DNA of 64,000 nucleotides from Kiloniellaceae bacterium (GTDB lineage Bacteria; Pseudomonadota; Alphaproteobacteria; Kiloniellales; J153). The DNA is taken from the NCBI GenBank assembly GCA_021776095.1, contig JAJFGO010000038.1:1-64000 (forward strand), written 5' to 3'. Made by a program: the position numbers and the translations under genes. The notes below the pieces were generated by a model that saw nothing but the letters and a program-made list of their open reading frames with translations, was not told the origin of the DNA and did no database searches. Below, one piece after another: positions 42,156 to 51,083 of this stretch (within the stretch, counting starts at the first letter, position 1; every line of letters starts with the position of its first letter).

Positions 42156-43118
42156 GTGACTGAATTGACCTTTGCCCCGGCGGAGGGGCTGACACGATAT
42201 CTACAGAAGATCCACAAGTTCCCGTTGTTAAGCGAAGCGGAGGAGCGCGACTTGGCACGGCATTGGCGGGACGCGGGCGACCGCGACGCACTGGGAAAAC
42301 TCGTAAATAGCCATTTGCGTCTCGTGGCCCGCATGGCCATGGACAACCGTGGCTATGGCCTGCCGGTGACGGAACTGATTTCAGAGGGGCATGTCGGTCT
42401 GATGCAGGCGGTCATGAAATTCGACCCGGAACGCGGATTTCGCTTGTCGACCTATGCGCGCTGGTGGATTCGTGCCGCGATACAGGATTATGTCCTGCGC
42501 TCGTGGTCGCTGGTAAAAATGGGTACGAATGCCGCCCAGAAGAAGCTCTTCTTCAACCTGCGCAAGGCAAAGAGCCAGCTAAAGGCGCTGGACGAGGGCG
42601 ACCTTAGTCCCGAGGCGACCGCCGCGATCGCCGAACAGCTTGGTGTGGCGGAGACCGAGGTGATCGACATGAACCGGCGACTCTCCGGTCCCGATCATTC
42701 GCTCAACGCCACTGTCGGTGAGGGCAATTCCGAATGGCAAGACCTTCTGGTCCATGAAGGGGAAAACCAAGAGGCCCGCCTGGGCGCGCGAGAAGAGTTG
42801 CGGCTGCGTCGCGACCTCCTCGGCACCGCCATGGAACGGCTCGATCCGCGAGAGCGTCGCATCCTGACCCAGCGCCGCCTGCGAGACAATCCGATAACCC
42901 TGGAGGGCCTGAGCCAGGAATACCACGTCAGCCGTGAACGGATCCGGCAGATCGAGGTTCGTGCTTTCGAGAAGGTCCAAAAGGCTATGCAGAGAGATGC
43001 TTCAAGACGTCCCAAGGGTCGCTCGGCCGGATCAAATCGGCCAGAGCCTTTCTTTGTTGCGGCTTTGAACCATCCGGCATCTGCAACCGCGCAACCGTGC
43101 CGGGCCGGATGTGTCTGA
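42156..43118 (+). CDS. rpoH: RpoH heat-shock sigma factor (sigma-32)
   Basis: This 320-residue group 3-type sigma-70 member has region 2 (LVARMAMDNRGYGLPVTELISEGHVGLMQAVMKFDPERGFRLSTYARWWIRAAIQ), the RpoH box QKKLFFNLR, and region 4 (LSQEYHVSRERIRQIEVRAFEKVQ). GTG start at 42156 has GAGGAGG about 11 nt upstream; the long upstream frame from 41955 is not part of the protein. The last 30 residues (after MQRDASRRPKG) are unlike other RpoH tails. It directs chaperone and protease transcription. Confidence 0.93.
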   Translation: MTELTFAPAEGLTRYLQKIHKFPLLSEAEERDLARHWRDAGDRDALGKLVNSHLRLVARMAMDNRGYGLPVTELISEGHVGLMQAVMKFDPERGFRLSTYARWWIRAAIQDYVLRSWSLVKMGTNAAQKKLFFNLRKAKSQLKALDEGDLSPEATAAIAEQLGVAETEVIDMNRRLSGPDHSLNATVGEGNSEWQDLLVHEGENQEARLGAREELRLRRDLLGTAMERLDPRERRILTQRRLRDNPITLEGLSQEYHVSRERIRQIEVRAFEKVQKAMQRDASRRPKGRSAGSNRPEPFFVAALNHPASATAQPCRAGCV

Positions 43119-43414
43119 ACCCCGAGGTTTCTGGATGTCCGCACGCAAGGGGAGCATCCAGGAAGATTGGCATCAACTATCAGTCGCTTTGCTTTAACCG
43201 AACCTCCTGAACAAGTTGGCGTATGGCGGGGTCGCAGATATTCACTACTAGTTGTGCGGATACTATTGCTTGCCAACGCGATTCCTGCGGACACGATTTT
43301 TCTTTTCCGATCCATGCGGTTGGAAAACCGAGGCATTTGGCAGGCCGTCATCGATCATGGCAGCGGAATTATAATGCCCCGCACCAGGCGTTTCGTGGTT
43401 TCGGACGGCCGCGG
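43119..43414. other. Gene-free gap between rpoH and the OmpA lipoprotein gene
   Basis: This 296-bp gap lies between convergent genes. I see no convincing gene, RNA or strong terminator. Confidence 0.4.
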
Positions 43415-44278
43415 TTACCGGATCAGCTGGACCTCGACCCGGCGGTTTTTCGCTTCGGCCGCGCCCGGCTTGGTTTCGACCGCGGGCTGCGCCGCGCCGT
43501 AGTGTTTGGCCTCGATCCGCTCCGCCTTGACGCCGGCCGATATGAGCAGGTCCGTGACCGCCTTGGCCCGGGCCTCGGACAGCGCGTCGTTTTTCGCCGG
43601 GTTGCCGACGCCGTCGGTGTGCCCGCTGACTCGGACCTTGAGCGACGACCCCTTGGCCAGGGCCGCGGCCTTCATCAGTTTCTCCAACTGCGCCTTGCCG
43701 AAATCGGCGCTGCCGGTCTTGAAGTAGACCACATGCGCGCCGCTGGGCTGCCCCATTGCCGTCTTAACCTGGCCGAGGGCGATTTGGAAGCGCTCGCGGC
43801 AGGCGGCGATATCGCGCGGCTGTCGGTTCTCTTCCTGCTCCTGTATCCAGCAGTCGAAGCTGACCTGGGCCTCGGCGGCACTGGCCGGCGCCTTGTCGCC
43901 GGCGCCCGCTTTCAGCACGTCGATCAGGTCGCTTCGGGCGGCCGAGAGTTCGTCGCGCGTTTCCGCCGGCAGGTCCCGGTCAAAGAGCGAGTCCGGGCCC
44001 ACGTCCTGATCGTCGGCCGCGGCCAGGGCCTTCTTGGAAAAGGCTCCTGAATCGGCCCAGTCATACTCCTCGCGTTCTGTGGCGGCGAGGGCGAGATACC
44101 CTTCATAGAGCTGGCGGTTGAACTCGGGACCCTTTGGTTCCGCCGCTGCGGCCGCCGCATAGGGCTCCTGATAAATATTCTGCTTGATCCAAGCGTCCGT
44201 CATTTGCCCCTGCTCGGCGCAAGAGATCAAAAACGGCGCGCTTATTCCCAAGACTGCGAACCAGATTTTCTTAGACAT
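43415..44278 (-). CDS. OmpA-family lipoprotein
   Basis: This 287-residue lipoprotein has a signal peptide with lipobox LISC (Cys about 20). The middle region of about 130 residues is unrecognised and charged. The C-terminal OmpA peptidoglycan-binding domain has VRVSGHTDGVGNPAKNDALSEARAKAV and the final RRVEVQLIR. It probably sits in the outer membrane and binds peptidoglycan. The promoter lies in the 239-bp gap upstream, with the inverted repeat TTTCAAT-N5-ATTGAAA at 44338-44356. Confidence 0.9.
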   Translation of the reverse strand: MSKKIWFAVLGISAPFLISCAEQGQMTDAWIKQNIYQEPYAAAAAAEPKGPEFNRQLYEGYLALAATEREEYDWADSGAFSKKALAAADDQDVGPDSLFDRDLPAETRDELSAARSDLIDVLKAGAGDKAPASAAEAQVSFDCWIQEQEENRQPRDIAACRERFQIALGQVKTAMGQPSGAHVVYFKTGSADFGKAQLEKLMKAAALAKGSSLKVRVSGHTDGVGNPAKNDALSEARAKAVTDLLISAGVKAERIEAKHYGAAQPAVETKPGAAEAKNRRVEVQLIR

Positions 44279-44337
44279 CCGAACCTCCCAAAGTTTCGTG
44301 CGGCCAAGCTATGGAGCTTGTTGGTGCGATAACGATA

Positions 44338-44356
44338 TTTCAATTCAAGATTGAAA
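44338..44356. promoter_or_regulatory. Inverted repeat in the OmpA/oxidoreductase divergent region
   Basis: TTTCAAT-TCAAG-ATTGAAA has perfect 7-bp arms. It is 60 bp upstream of the lipoprotein start and about 160 bp upstream of the oxidoreductase start. It is a plausible regulator site; the protein is unknown. Confidence 0.35.
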
Positions 44357-44517
44357 AGGGAGGTTATGTCAACCGTGGCCCGGCCGCCGGAGTTTCCCGC
44401 GCCGCCGCGCCTGAGCGGCCTGTCCGCTCAAGCGCCTTGCCATGACCGGGCCGTGACGTATCGTGGCCGCCGGGGAGAGGGGGCCGGCGCCGCGGCACGA
44501 AAGGCAAGTGGAAACGG

Positions 44518-45486
44518 ATGGGAACGAAGATGCAGGACATTCACGTTGGGGTTATCGGCCTGGGTACGATCGGGCGGCAATTCATGGCCGAGATGTTGGC
44601 CCATGACCGGTTCCAAGTGGCCGCCGTATGGGACCCGAGCGAGGCCGCGTGTGCCACGGCGGCGGCAGAACACCCCGGTTTGACCATCGCCGAGAGCGCG
44701 GCGCGGATATTCGCCGACCCCGTCGTCAATCTGGTCTATATCGCCAGTCCGCCGCAGAGCCATTGCGACTACATCCTGGCCGGGCTTGAGGCCGGCAAGG
44801 CGATCTATTGCGAGAAACCCCTAGGGGTCGACCTTGCCAAAAGCCGGGAGGTCGCCAAGCGATGTGCGGAATCGGGCCTGCCCAACATCGTGAACTTCAA
44901 CCACGGCCGGGCGCGCTCCAGCTGCTTCGTCGAAGACCAGATCAAAGCCGGCAAGGTGGGCAAGATCAGCGGAATCGATACCTTGATCCATCTCTCGCGT
45001 TGGCCGCGCGAGTTTCAAAAAGGGGCGGCCTGGCTCGCCGGCCGCGAGCAGGGCGGCTTTACCCGCGAGATGCTGTCGCATTGGATCTACTTGACCCGCC
45101 GCCTGCTGGGTCCGGGCAAGCTGACCTATAAGAACGTCCAATATCCGGCCGACGCGGTTTCCGCCGAAACCCGCTTAATCGCCGAGCTCGATTTTGGCGG
45201 TGTGCCGTTATTCATTAAGGCCGCCTGTGGTGGCGCGGGTCCGGTCGGAACCGAGTGTCGAATCTGGGGCGAAAAGCAATCGTTCCGGCTCCATCCCGGC
45301 GGGCTGAGTACCGCTATCGATGGAAGCTGGCGGGAAGAATTTTCGGAGATCGCCAATTTGGGCCAAGAGGATCGAAGGCGAAGCCTCGACGGCGTCGCCG
45401 CCAAGCTGGACGGTGAGCTGATCGAGATGCCGAGCGTCGCCGATGCCTTGGCCGTGCAGGAACTGATCGAAGAGATCCTCCGCTAG
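44518..45486 (+). CDS. Gfo/Idh/MocA-family oxidoreductase
   Basis: This 322-residue NAD(P)-dependent dehydrogenase has an N-terminal Rossmann fold with GVIGLGTIGRQF, the YIASPPQSHCDY motif and the family's EKP signature (IYCEKPLGVDL, catalytic Lys). The C-terminal domain gives substrate specificity, which is unknown. ATG at 44518 or 44530. Its stop codon TAG is the first three bases of a 140-bp MITE-like repeat. It is divergent from the OmpA lipoprotein gene. Confidence 0.9.
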   Translation: MGTKMQDIHVGVIGLGTIGRQFMAEMLAHDRFQVAAVWDPSEAACATAAAEHPGLTIAESAARIFADPVVNLVYIASPPQSHCDYILAGLEAGKAIYCEKPLGVDLAKSREVAKRCAESGLPNIVNFNHGRARSSCFVEDQIKAGKVGKISGIDTLIHLSRWPREFQKGAAWLAGREQGGFTREMLSHWIYLTRRLLGPGKLTYKNVQYPADAVSAETRLIAELDFGGVPLFIKAACGGAGPVGTECRIWGEKQSFRLHPGGLSTAIDGSWREEFSEIANLGQEDRRRSLDGVAAKLDGELIEMPSVADALAVQELIEEILR

Positions 45487-45623
45487 AGCAATATCTGAAC
45501 GAATAGAACCGATACGGTTCGGTTCGTTCAGATGAAATTGCTCTACTCTTCAATGAAGTAGAGCAGCTTTATCCGCTCCCTTGGATCGCTGAAAGCGATT
45601 CCAATGGATCGGATGCTGCTCTA
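45484..45623. repeat. 140-bp MITE-like palindromic repeat, copy 1
   Basis: The unit starts TAGAGCAATATCTGAACGA and ends GGATGCTGCTCTA and folds into two hairpins (45484-45545 and 45559-45623). An inverted copy of the same length, about 96% identical, lies at 52210-52349. Both are bounded by TA, as expected for elements mobilised by IS630/mariner-type transposases. The first TA plus G forms the TAG stop of the oxidoreductase gene. No coding capacity. Confidence 0.85.
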
Positions 45624-45688
45624 GATTCGCTGGGCCCCGAGCGGCCACCCTAAACCGGTGATACCCACCGACGAATGAGGCGCTAACC

Positions 45689-46801
45689 ATGACCTATTAC
45701 CCAAACACTGACGAAAGCTGGCAAACCGTTCCCGCGGGTGACGCCGGATTCGACCCGGATCGTCTCGCCGCTGCGATCGCCTTTGCCGAAGCTCACGAAT
45801 CGCCTTGGCCCCGCGACCTCGAGAAGGCGGGCGACGTCCCGGGGCTGAGTCAATTCGAGAAGCCGCCATGGAATGAAGCGCTCGGCCCCTTCAAGCCGCG
45901 TGGCGGCACCAACGGCATCCTGCTGAAAGGCGGGTGCATTGTCGGGCGTTGGGGCGATCCGGAACGCGCCGACATGACCTTCAGCATCGCGAAAAGCTAT
46001 CTCGCGATTCTGGCCGGGATTGCCCTGGGCGACGGCCTGATTTCGGATGTCGACGCGCCGGTTGCCGAAACCGTGCCGGGTGACTATTTCGCTTCGGCGC
46101 ACAACCGCGCCATCACCTGGCGTCACCTGCTCAGCCAGACCAGCGAATGGGAAGGAACGCTGTGGGACAAGCCCGACCTGGTCGACCGCAACCGGCAGGT
46201 CGGTCCCGGTTCCGATAACAGCCGCAAGGGCGAGCACCGTGACCTGCAAGCGCCGGGCACTTTTTGGGAATACAACGATGTGCGTGTCAACCTATTGGCG
46301 CTGGCGCTGCTTCATGCTTTCCGCAGGCCGTTGCCGGAGGTCTTGAAAGCCCGCGTCATGGACCCGATCGGCGCGTCGCCAAACTGGAGCTGGCACGGCT
46401 ACCGAAATTCTTTCGTTGAAATCGACGGTCATCGAATGCAGTCGGTGCCCGGCGGTACCCATTGGGGCGGCGGCATGCAAATCGGCAGCTTCGACCATGC
46501 CCGCTTTGGCCTGCTGGTTCATCGCGGCGGGCTTTGGAACGGCGAGCGCTACCTGCCCGAGGGCTGGACCGACGCCTTACGCACGCCGGGCCCCGTCAAT
46601 TCCGGATACGGTTATCTTTGGTGGCTCAATACCGATAAGCGCGAATGGCCCGGGGCGTCCGAATCCAGTTATGCCGCGGTCGGCGCCGGCACCAGCATCT
46701 TATGGATCGACCCGGCGAACGATTTGATCTTGGTGGCACGTTGGATCGACCAGGAAAAGGTCGCCGCCCTGATCGGCCAAATGGTTGGCGCGCTCGCGTG
46801 A
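45689..46801 (+). CDS. Serine hydrolase of the beta-lactamase/PBP-like fold
   Basis: This 370-residue protein has SIAK (the SxxK nucleophile motif) near residue 100 and EYNDVRVN, fitting the YxN second motif. GTHWGGG is near the third-motif position. No signal peptide is visible, so it is probably cytoplasmic and an esterase, amidase or peptidase rather than a true class C beta-lactamase. It lies 65 bp after the MITE-like repeat, with GAGG a few bases before the ATG. It converges with the decarboxylase beta-subunit gene. Confidence 0.85.
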   Translation: MTYYPNTDESWQTVPAGDAGFDPDRLAAAIAFAEAHESPWPRDLEKAGDVPGLSQFEKPPWNEALGPFKPRGGTNGILLKGGCIVGRWGDPERADMTFSIAKSYLAILAGIALGDGLISDVDAPVAETVPGDYFASAHNRAITWRHLLSQTSEWEGTLWDKPDLVDRNRQVGPGSDNSRKGEHRDLQAPGTFWEYNDVRVNLLALALLHAFRRPLPEVLKARVMDPIGASPNWSWHGYRNSFVEIDGHRMQSVPGGTHWGGGMQIGSFDHARFGLLVHRGGLWNGERYLPEGWTDALRTPGPVNSGYGYLWWLNTDKREWPGASESSYAAVGAGTSILWIDPANDLILVARWIDQEKVAALIGQMVGALA

Positions 46802-46824
46802 CCAATCCAGCCGTTGGACCCTAG

Positions 46825-48030
46825 CTATTGCACGACGGCGATGAAGATTCCGGCCAGTACGGCGGAGGTGATCACGCCGCTGATGCTGGCGCCCAGGGCA
46901 TGGGGTAGGATCACCGCGTCGGGCGTGACCTCGGCGACGCATTTCTGGGCCACCTTGGCGGTGGTGGGCAGGCAACTGACGCCGGCGATCCCGATCACCG
47001 GATTGAATTTCCGGCCCGTGGCGAAGTACAGGACATAGCCGCCCAGGAGACCGCCCAGGCCCGATATGGTGAGCGCCAGTATGCCGAGCACGAGCAGGAT
47101 CAGGACATTCGGATCGAGGATCGTGTTGGCCTCGCAGAGGACGCCGAGCATCAACCCGAGGAAGAACGTCGCGCCATAGAGAAGCTGGCCACTGAACAAT
47201 TCGGTGTAGCGGGTCAAGCCGCTCTCGCGCACGATCACGCCGATGAACAGCGATAGGAACAGCGGCGCCGCCACCGGAAACAGCAAGGACAAAATCGTGC
47301 AGGCGACCACGCAGAAGACGATCTTCTGACCTGTCGTTATCTTGCGGACCGGCTCCGTTGGCATCTTCATGCCCCGTATGTGGCGCGGCACCAACAGCTT
47401 GATCATGTAGGGATAGCCGCCGTAGGTCAGCCCCAGATAAAGATAGGCAACCACGGTGATCGGCACGAAAAGGTCCTCGGAGAGTATTAGCGAGGTGAAG
47501 AGGATCATCGGTCCGTCGGCCCCGCCGATGGTCGCGACCGCTGCGGAATCCTGGATCGACAGGCCGAAGGCATAGGCCAGCGGGAACACCGCCACGGTGC
47601 CCAATTCGGCGCACAGCGCGATGAACATGCTTTGAAACGGCCGCGCCATCATGTAGCCAACGTCGAGCAAGGCGCCGATCCCCATGAACACCAGACAAGC
47701 GATCAGGCCGTTGGAAAAGGTCAGGGTGTAGACCGGCTGCAACCAGTTGATCTGCAGGGTGGACATCAATGCGTCGACATTGTCGACCAGGGGATCGACG
47801 AACAGGGTGCCTTGGCGGCCGTCGTCCAGGAACAACACGCCTGCGTTGACCGTCGCCATGCCCAGGCCCATGGGAATCATCAAGAGGCCTTCCAGGACGC
47901 CCTTGAGGCCCAAATAGATGAGCCCCATCCCCAGGGCGATCAGGAACAGCCGCATGAAGGCGATCCGGGGTTCGGAGTCCCATAGGGTCGCCAGGCCTTG
48001 AAAGACGTTGAGCAGGTCCAGGTTTTCCAA
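46825..48030 (-). CDS. Na+-translocating decarboxylase beta subunit
   Basis: This 401-residue, roughly 10-helix membrane protein has the OadB/MmdB hallmarks: IGGADGPMILFTS (with the Na+-coordinating Asp), NGLIACLVFMGIGALLDVG, the CEANTILDP segment, and GRKFNPVIGIAGVSCLP. It couples decarboxylation of the biotin-bound carboxyl group to Na+ export. It is the last gene of a four-gene minus-strand operon with biotin carrier, gamma/delta and carboxyltransferase genes upstream. Confidence 0.94.
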   Translation of the reverse strand: MENLDLLNVFQGLATLWDSEPRIAFMRLFLIALGMGLIYLGLKGVLEGLLMIPMGLGMATVNAGVLFLDDGRQGTLFVDPLVDNVDALMSTLQINWLQPVYTLTFSNGLIACLVFMGIGALLDVGYMMARPFQSMFIALCAELGTVAVFPLAYAFGLSIQDSAAVATIGGADGPMILFTSLILSEDLFVPITVVAYLYLGLTYGGYPYMIKLLVPRHIRGMKMPTEPVRKITTGQKIVFCVVACTILSLLFPVAAPLFLSLFIGVIVRESGLTRYTELFSGQLLYGATFFLGLMLGVLCEANTILDPNVLILLVLGILALTISGLGGLLGGYVLYFATGRKFNPVIGIAGVSCLPTTAKVAQKCVAEVTPDAVILPHALGASISGVITSAVLAGIFIAVVQ

Positions 48031-48077
48031 TGGCGTGCCTGACGTTAGGGGAAGGGGCGGGGCGCCGTGGCGTCTCG

Positions 48078-48485
48078 CTAGGCGATGGTCAAAAGGGTTT
48101 GCCCAGGCTCGACCGGGTCGCCCGCGGCCACGGCGACGTTGCTGATCGTGCCGTCCCGGCCGGCATTGACGAAGGTTTTGGTCTTCATCGCCTCCAGGGT
48201 CGCGACCCGCGTCGCCGCCTCGACCTTAGCGCCCAGGGCGACATCGATCGAGACCACGACCCCGGCGATCGGGCTGACCACGTCGTCCGGCCCGGCGGCG
48301 GGTTTCGGCGCCGCCTGCCGTAGAACGCCCTGCGCAGCGGGTGCTTGGACCGCCTCGCCAGCGGACGCCCGGGCGGTTTCCATGCTGCCCCGGTCGGGAT
48401 AGAGATTGCCCGGCCCGTCGGAGACCTCGGTGACCGCAACATCGTATTCATGTCCATCGACACTGATCTTGAAACGTCTTTGCAT
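48078..48485 (-). CDS. Biotin carboxyl carrier protein of the decarboxylase
   Basis: This 135-residue protein has an Ala/Pro linker (about 40-65) and a C-terminal biotinyl domain with EAMKTKT; the Lys of AMK is the biotin site. DVVSPIAGVVVSIDVALG and GDPVEPGQTLLTIA are typical of the fold. It shuttles the carboxyl group from the carboxyltransferase to the membrane beta subunit. It lies 41 bp after the gamma-like gene and 47 bp before the beta gene. Confidence 0.93.
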   Translation of the reverse strand: MQRRFKISVDGHEYDVAVTEVSDGPGNLYPDRGSMETARASAGEAVQAPAAQGVLRQAAPKPAAGPDDVVSPIAGVVVSIDVALGAKVEAATRVATLEAMKTKTFVNAGRDGTISNVAVAAGDPVEPGQTLLTIA

Positions 48486-48526
48486 GTCCGTTTTCCTTCA
48501 GCGGCCTTAGAATCTTGCTGGCCGGT

Positions 48527-48856
48527 CTAGCGTTTAGGGCCGCGTGAGACGCTGTGTGAGGTCTGGTGCAGCATCCGCCCCTCCGCGGACCAGACCGCGC
48601 CGCGGCCGCGATCTTCGATATGAACGATGTGCCTGTCGCCGAGCATGGCCCCGATCGCCGCGCTTATGGCCGCAACATGTTCGGGTGGAACGACCGTGGC
48701 AGCCGGCTGGAGCGGCGCCGCAACCGGAGCCGGCGCCTGCTGCCGGGTCAACAGAGGTAGGGCCAAGACAATGCCCTTGATGGTCGCGGCTATGACGAAA
48801 GAGATTGCGATCGCCAGGGCATAAATACCGATCGAGAGGCCAATCAAGTCGCTCAT
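48527..48856 (-). CDS. Decarboxylase gamma/delta subunit (OadG-like)
   Basis: This 109-residue protein has a single N-terminal membrane helix (GLSIGIYALAIAISFVIAATIKGIV), a Pro/Ala-rich linker and a short C-terminal domain (PPEHVAAISAAIGAML...HIVHIEDRG) as in OadG/MmdD proteins that hold the complex together and anchor the carboxyltransferase. Assignment rests on topology plus its place between the carboxyltransferase and biotin carrier genes. Confidence 0.85.
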   Translation of the reverse strand: MSDLIGLSIGIYALAIAISFVIAATIKGIVLALPLLTRQQAPAPVAAPLQPAATVVPPEHVAAISAAIGAMLGDRHIVHIEDRGRGAVWSAEGRMLHQTSHSVSRGPKR

Positions 48857-48896
48857 TCAAATGCGCTTTCCTTTGAGGTCGCGGTGTCGCGCGGCC

Positions 48897-50429
48897 TTAC
48901 ATGGGATTGTTGCCGTGCTTTTTCGGCGGGCGCAGTTCGCGTTTGGCCAGGACCTTGCGCAGCGCCAGGGCGACCATCCAGCGGGTTTCGGCTGGCTCGA
49001 TCACGTCGGTAATATAGCCATGGGCGGCGGACAGATACGGCGCGGCGAATTCCGCGCGATAGCGCGCGGCGAGCTCGGCCGACTTCGCGCTGGGATTCTC
49101 GGCCTGGGCGATCTCCTTGCGGTACAGGATCTTGACCGCGCCCTCCGCGCCCATGACTGCAATTTCGGCTGTCGGCCAGGCGTAGACGCAGTCCGCACCC
49201 ATCTCCAGGGCGCACATGGCCAGGTAGGAGCCGCCGTAGGCCTTGCGCATGATCACGGTCAGCTTAGGCACCGTCGCGGCGGCATAGGCGTAAAGCATCT
49301 TGGCGCCGTGGCGGATGATGCCGCCGCGCTCTTGCTCCACGCCGGGCAGGAACCCGGGCACGTCCACCAGAGTGACCAAGGGGATGTTGAAAATGTTGCA
49401 CAAGCGCACGAAGCGCGAGCCCTTGTCGGAGGCGTCGATATCCAGCGCTCCGGCGCGCACGGTCGGCTGATTGGCGACGATGCCGACCACAACGCCCTCG
49501 ATCCGGCCGAAGCCGACGATCAGGTTCTGCGCCCAGCCACCGTGGATCTCCAAAAAGTCACCCCGGTCGAGCAGCCGTTTGATCACCGGGCGCACGTCCA
49601 TGGCCTCGCCCGGGTCCGACGGGATCAGGGCGTTCATGCCGTCGTCCGGCTCCTGCGCCAGGTCGGCACTTGGCCGGTGCGGCGGGTCCTCGGTGTTGTT
49701 CGACGGCAGATAGCTCAGCAGCTCGCGCGCCAAATCGATCGCGTGGCGGTCGTCGCGCGCAACCAGATGGACGTTGCCGCTGACCGTGGAATGCATGGCC
49801 GCGCCGCCGATCTCGTCCATGGTGGTATCGCGGCCGGTGACGGCCTTGATGACCCCCGGACCGGTGATGAACATGTGGGCGTTCTTCTCGGTCATGATGA
49901 TGAAGTCCATCAAGGCCGGAGAGTAGGCGGCGCCGCCGGCGCAAGGGCCGGCGATGATCGCGATCTGCGGTACGACACCCGATAAGAGGACGTTGTTGTA
50001 AAACACCCGGCCATAACCCGATAGCGCATCGACGCCCTCTTGGATCCGCGCGCCGCCGGAATCCTTGAAGGCGATCAGCGGCACGCCGACCTTTTTGGCC
50101 TGGCGCATGACCTCGACGATTTTCATGGCGTGGGCCTTGCCCAGGGTTCCCGCGGCGACGGTGAAATCCTGACTGAGAATGGCGACCAGGCGGCCGTCGA
50201 CATATCCGGTGCCGACCACCACACCGTCGGCCGGAAGCGCCTTTTCGCCGGGACGGACGTGGGCGCCAGATTCCTGAAATGTATGCGGCTGGCACAGGGC
50301 CTCGACCCGCTCGCGCGCGCTCATCAATCCTTTCGCGCGGCGCGCGGCCAGCTTGTCCGCGCCACCGCCCTGCCGGATGGCCTCGCGCCGATGCCGCAGG
50401 TCCGCGACGAGCTTGGTATCGAGTGACAC
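48897..50429 (-). CDS. Carboxyltransferase alpha subunit, probable methylmalonyl-CoA decarboxylase
   Basis: This 510-residue acyl-CoA carboxyltransferase of the MmdA/PccB type has FKDSGGARIQEGVDALSGYG (first oxyanion hole), GPCAGGAAYSPALMDF, and the second half VDVPGFLPGVEQERGGIIRHGAK with MRKAYGGSYLAM. GTG start at 50429 has GGGGAGGTG upstream; a longer frame is unsupported. With beta, gamma and biotin genes this forms a Na+-pumping decarboxylase. This PccB-like alpha subunit points to methylmalonyl-CoA (or glutaconyl-CoA), not oxaloacetate, whose alpha subunit is pyruvate-carboxylase-like. A propionyl-CoA source fits the branched-chain operon nearby. Confidence 0.9.
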   Translation of the reverse strand: MSLDTKLVADLRHRREAIRQGGGADKLAARRAKGLMSARERVEALCQPHTFQESGAHVRPGEKALPADGVVVGTGYVDGRLVAILSQDFTVAAGTLGKAHAMKIVEVMRQAKKVGVPLIAFKDSGGARIQEGVDALSGYGRVFYNNVLLSGVVPQIAIIAGPCAGGAAYSPALMDFIIMTEKNAHMFITGPGVIKAVTGRDTTMDEIGGAAMHSTVSGNVHLVARDDRHAIDLARELLSYLPSNNTEDPPHRPSADLAQEPDDGMNALIPSDPGEAMDVRPVIKRLLDRGDFLEIHGGWAQNLIVGFGRIEGVVVGIVANQPTVRAGALDIDASDKGSRFVRLCNIFNIPLVTLVDVPGFLPGVEQERGGIIRHGAKMLYAYAAATVPKLTVIMRKAYGGSYLAMCALEMGADCVYAWPTAEIAVMGAEGAVKILYRKEIAQAENPSAKSAELAARYRAEFAAPYLSAAHGYITDVIEPAETRWMVALALRKVLAKRELRPPKKHGNNPM

Positions 50430-50525
50430 GGTCACCTCCCCGGTGCGGGACCGGCGGCGATTTTCTCGACCGGTAGTCCCGTTATTGATTGTTCCCAATT
50501 TACCAGGAAACCAGGTCGGCCCAAG

Positions 50526-50539
50526 TTGATCGAGGTCAA
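50526..50539. promoter_or_regulatory. FNR/Crp-type dyad between mmdA-like and CBS genes
   Basis: TTGATCGAGGTCAA matches TTGAY-N4-RTCAA exactly. It is 73 bp upstream of the CBS-domain gene ATG (50613) and about 97 bp from the decarboxylase operon start on the other strand. A class II activator position (-41.5) for the CBS gene would give a leader of about 39 nt. Confidence 0.55.
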
Positions 50540-50612
50540 TATGCCGTCGCGGGGAATGTGTAGGCTGTAGCGCGCGCGGCAGCCGGTAGGTTATTCGAGG
50601 AGGAGCCCGACC

Positions 50613-51050
50613 ATGTTGGATCGGACCATTGCAGGACTGATCGAGGGACAGGACCTATTGCGCCTGCCGGGCGACACCAAGGTGCGCGAGGCGGCACGGC
50701 AAATGTCGGCGCGTCATGTCGGTGCGATCCTGGTCCATGACGCCGATAAAGATTGTGGGGTCTTCACCGAACGCGACATGCTCGACCGGGTCGTCGCCGG
50801 CGGCTTGCCGCCCGACGAAACGGCCTTGCGGGAGGTTATGACTCCCGACCCCGCTTTCGTCGGCCCCGAGGATACCGTCCGCGCGGCGATCTTCGCCATG
50901 AAGCGGCAGCGCAGCCGGCACCTCATGGTCAAGGATCGCGGCAAGGTCTTCGCGATCGTTTCGGTCCGCGATCTCCTGCGCTCCGTGGTCGAGGAAAGCA
51001 CGGAGAACCAGCAGGTGTTGGACGATCTTTGGGAAGGTTTCCCCGTTTAG
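50613..51050 (+). CDS. CBS-domain pair protein
   Basis: This 145-residue protein consists of two CBS repeats (about 8-65 and 75-135; MTPDPAFVGPEDTVRAAIFAM marks the second). Such stand-alone pairs bind adenine nucleotides and regulate partners. SD GGAGGAG precedes the ATG. It heads a plus-strand run with a histidine phosphatase (33 bp later) and a hemerythrin protein. The FNR-like dyad 73 bp upstream suggests low-oxygen induction. Confidence 0.9.
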   Translation: MLDRTIAGLIEGQDLLRLPGDTKVREAARQMSARHVGAILVHDADKDCGVFTERDMLDRVVAGGLPPDETALREVMTPDPAFVGPEDTVRAAIFAMKRQRSRHLMVKDRGKVFAIVSVRDLLRSVVEESTENQQVLDDLWEGFPV

Positions 51051-51083
51051 CGGGCCACAAGCGGGCCGGAGGAGTATGGATGC

